DNA of 64,000 bases, taken from NCBI GenBank assembly GCA_030426665.1, contig JAUHYD010000005.1, positions 219,880 to 283,879 on the forward strand, in the 5' to 3' direction. The notes under the pieces were generated by a model, which had not been told where the DNA came from, did not search any database, and saw nothing but the letters and a program-made list of their open reading frames with translations. The position numbers were made by a program, and so were the translations under genes. This DNA is from Bacteroidia bacterium. Its GTDB lineage: Bacteria; Bacteroidota; Bacteroidia; Chitinophagales; Chitinophagaceae. Below are positions 62,667-64,000 of the stretch, in pieces (the first letter of the stretch is position 1; each line of letters begins with the position of its first letter).

Positions 62667-64000
62667 TTACTCTCCGCTTTTTACAAACCGTTCTGTTTTA
62701 AGCAATAGGTTGTTGCTGCTGTACAACGAAATCATGTAAACACCGTCTGCAAGGCTACTCACATCTACATCCCTGGCGTCTGCAACATTCATTAACGCTC
62801 TTCCATCTATTCCGTTTATAATCGCTCTCACTGACTGAAAAGCTTCAATATGCAACGTTCGGCTTGCCGGGTTAGGATACACCTTAACGTCGGTGCTGTT
62901 CACGTCTGTTACAGAAGTTGGCGGTCCTGATCCTTTCCATCCCTTCAACACATATACTGCCGATACTGACTGACAGCCGTTCGTATCTGTAACTGCTACT
63001 TTGTAGTTGCCATTGGCAGTAGCAGGTGTCGTTGCCGATACAGCTCCCGGTATTGCTACCAGGTCTTTGTACCACTGGTAACTTACAAAATAACTACCAG
63101 TGCGGAATATCGTACCGTTAAATGTTATCGGCGGATCCGGTAGCGGTAACTCTACCACATGAACGTCTGCCGTCGCTACTATGCAGCTGGCAGGTACCGA
63201 TATTTCACATCTATAATCACCTTCTACTGTTGCATTGTACGTACCTGAGTTAGCGCCCGGTATCACTACACCGTTAAAGTACCACTGGTAGGCAATAGAG
63301 CCGCCAAGATAAGATACCGTGGTAGATAGCAGCGAACTACCGCCCCAGCAAAAACGAGAAGGAGTCATTGGCGTCACTGTCGGTGTTGTTATTACTACAA
63401 CCTGTGTATCTGCATGTGTCATATCGGCACAGCCTGTGGTAGCATCTGTTACCCGAACTCGGTAACCACCACCCGTTGTAGCTACATAGTTAATGTTGGT
63501 TGCACCGGATATAGCACCACCGTCTTTGTACCACTGATAATTGTAGCCTGCAGGGGCACCAAGCAATACAAATCCACCTACGCAGAATATCAACTGTCCG
63601 CCGGCGGTTATGGTCACATCCGGCAATGGATTCACCACTACAGAGCTGGTTACTGATGTTGCCATGCAGCCGGCACTATTCGTTATCTCTGCATAGTAAT
63701 CTTCGGTTGTTGTTGCTGTATAGCTTGACGTCGTCGCACCGGCTATTGATCCTGACGTATTGTACCATTGGTAAGTATAACCCGCCCCCGAAGCAGCTGT
63801 CAACGTCACGCTGTTACCGTCGCAGAACGTAAGCGGACCCGACGCTGTAATCACGTCTACAGGCGCAGGGGTTACTGTTATAGCAAGGGGAGCAGATACC
63901 GCCCAGCAGCCGGCACTGTTCGTAACTCGCACTGTATAGTTGCCGCTTGACAACGCATCATATGTAATATCTGTGGCACCGGGTATCGCCGTTCCTGATA
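62667..64000 (-). CDS. Large secreted Ig-like repeat protein with T9SS tail, N-terminal part outside the window
   Basis: Part of a surface or adhesin-like protein. The frame is open from the window edge (first full codon at 63,998) to the stop at 62,667, about 444 codons. It consists of Ig-like/PKD-type repeats of about 80 residues, each with a core like YQWYNTSGSIAGATTSSYTA or YQWYKDGGAISGATNINYVA and beginning LTFCDGNSVTLTAASGAGY. The last about 75 residues (KVYPNPASRTLHIEAFQS ... RFVKSGE) are a T9SS sorting domain. The start of the gene lies beyond 64,000. Convergent with mfd. Confidence 0.88.
   Translation of the reverse strand, partial: SGTAIPGATDITYDALSSGNYTVRVTNSAGCWAVSAPLAITVTPAPVDVITASGPLTFCDGNSVTLTAASGAGYTYQWYNTSGSIAGATTSSYTATTTEDYYAEITNSAGCMATSVTSSVVVNPLPDVTITAGGQLIFCVGGFVLLGAPAGYNYQWYKDGGAISGATNINYVATTGGGYRVRVTDATTGCADMTHADTQVVVITTPTVTPMTPSRFCWGGSSLLSTTVSYLGGSIAYQWYFNGVVIPGANSGTYNATVEGDYRCEISVPASCIVATADVHVVELPLPDPPITFNGTIFRTGSYFVSYQWYKDLVAIPGAVSATTPATANGNYKVAVTDTNGCQSVSAVYVLKGWKGSGPPTSVTDVNSTDVKVYPNPASRTLHIEAFQSVRAIINGIDGRALMNVADARDVDVSSLADGVYMISLYSSNNLLLKTERFVKSGE

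Overview
The window is chromosomal DNA of a Bacteroidota bacterium, most probably of the Chitinophagales/Chitinophagaceae type. The signs are: type IX secretion (T9SS) sorting tails on three secreted proteins and a PorQ homologue; promoters of the Bacteroidota form TTTG-N18..20-TAnnTTTG; a PUR-alpha-like DUF3276 protein; a sensor kinase with a Reg_prop propeller and Y_Y_Y domain; and a glycine/arginine-rich tail on ribosomal protein S3. No rRNA, tRNA, CRISPR array, insertion sequence or intact prophage was seen. The genus cannot be fixed from this sequence alone.

Layout. 1-12.3 kb (minus strand): the S10/spc/alpha ribosomal protein cluster in classical order, rpsJ-rplCDWB-rpsS-rplV-rpsC-rplP-rpmC-rpsQ-rplNXE-rpsNH-rplFR-rpsE-rpmD-rplO-secY-map. 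A recognisable promoter lies at about 12.35 kb and map is cut by the window edge. 12.7-16.6 kb: an NHL-repeat T9SS cargo protein, a methyltransferase gene broken by an in-frame stop, and a glycosyltransferase. 16.7-20.9 kb: an active/inactive pair of M16 peptidases and pth. 20.9-23.6 kb (minus): a CDP-sugar operon (rfbF, rfbG, a frameshifted zinc-finger/membrane gene, an RfbC-type epimerase). 23.8-27.1 kb: DUF3276 protein, an orphan phage-terminase-like HTH protein, a GT4 glycosyltransferase. 27.2-31.8 kb: glnS, ridA, tsaB, an ArsR-type regulator, a fatty acid desaturase. 32-37.2 kb: S9 peptidase, Ig-like lipoprotein, DUF6600 protein, 2TM protein. 37.4-45.8 kb: TlpA-like thioredoxin, lipoprotein, fabI, porQ and a sensor kinase/response regulator pair.

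45.8-52 kb (minus) is the most unusual part: a tight five-gene operon with three different MscS-type mechanosensitive channels, an APC-family permease with a soluble C-terminal part, and an outer-membrane beta-barrel-like protein. 52.2-57.6 kb: a solitary feoB, a C10 (streptopain) protease with a T9SS tail, and a small lipoprotein-like gene with a probable frameshift. 57.6-59.1 kb (minus): a four-gene operon with two paralogous small Cys-rich lipoproteins, a secreted protein and a DinB-like protein. 59.2-64 kb: mfd, and convergent to it the 3' part of a large Ig-like T9SS cargo gene that runs out of the window.

Three genes carry lesions (nonsense at 14,459-14,461; one-base deletions near 21,552 and 57,520). 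Two of these lie in short homopolymers, so sequencing error and true gene decay must be told apart. Function calls rest on recognised motifs and families; operon and regulatory statements are inferred from spacing and motif matches.
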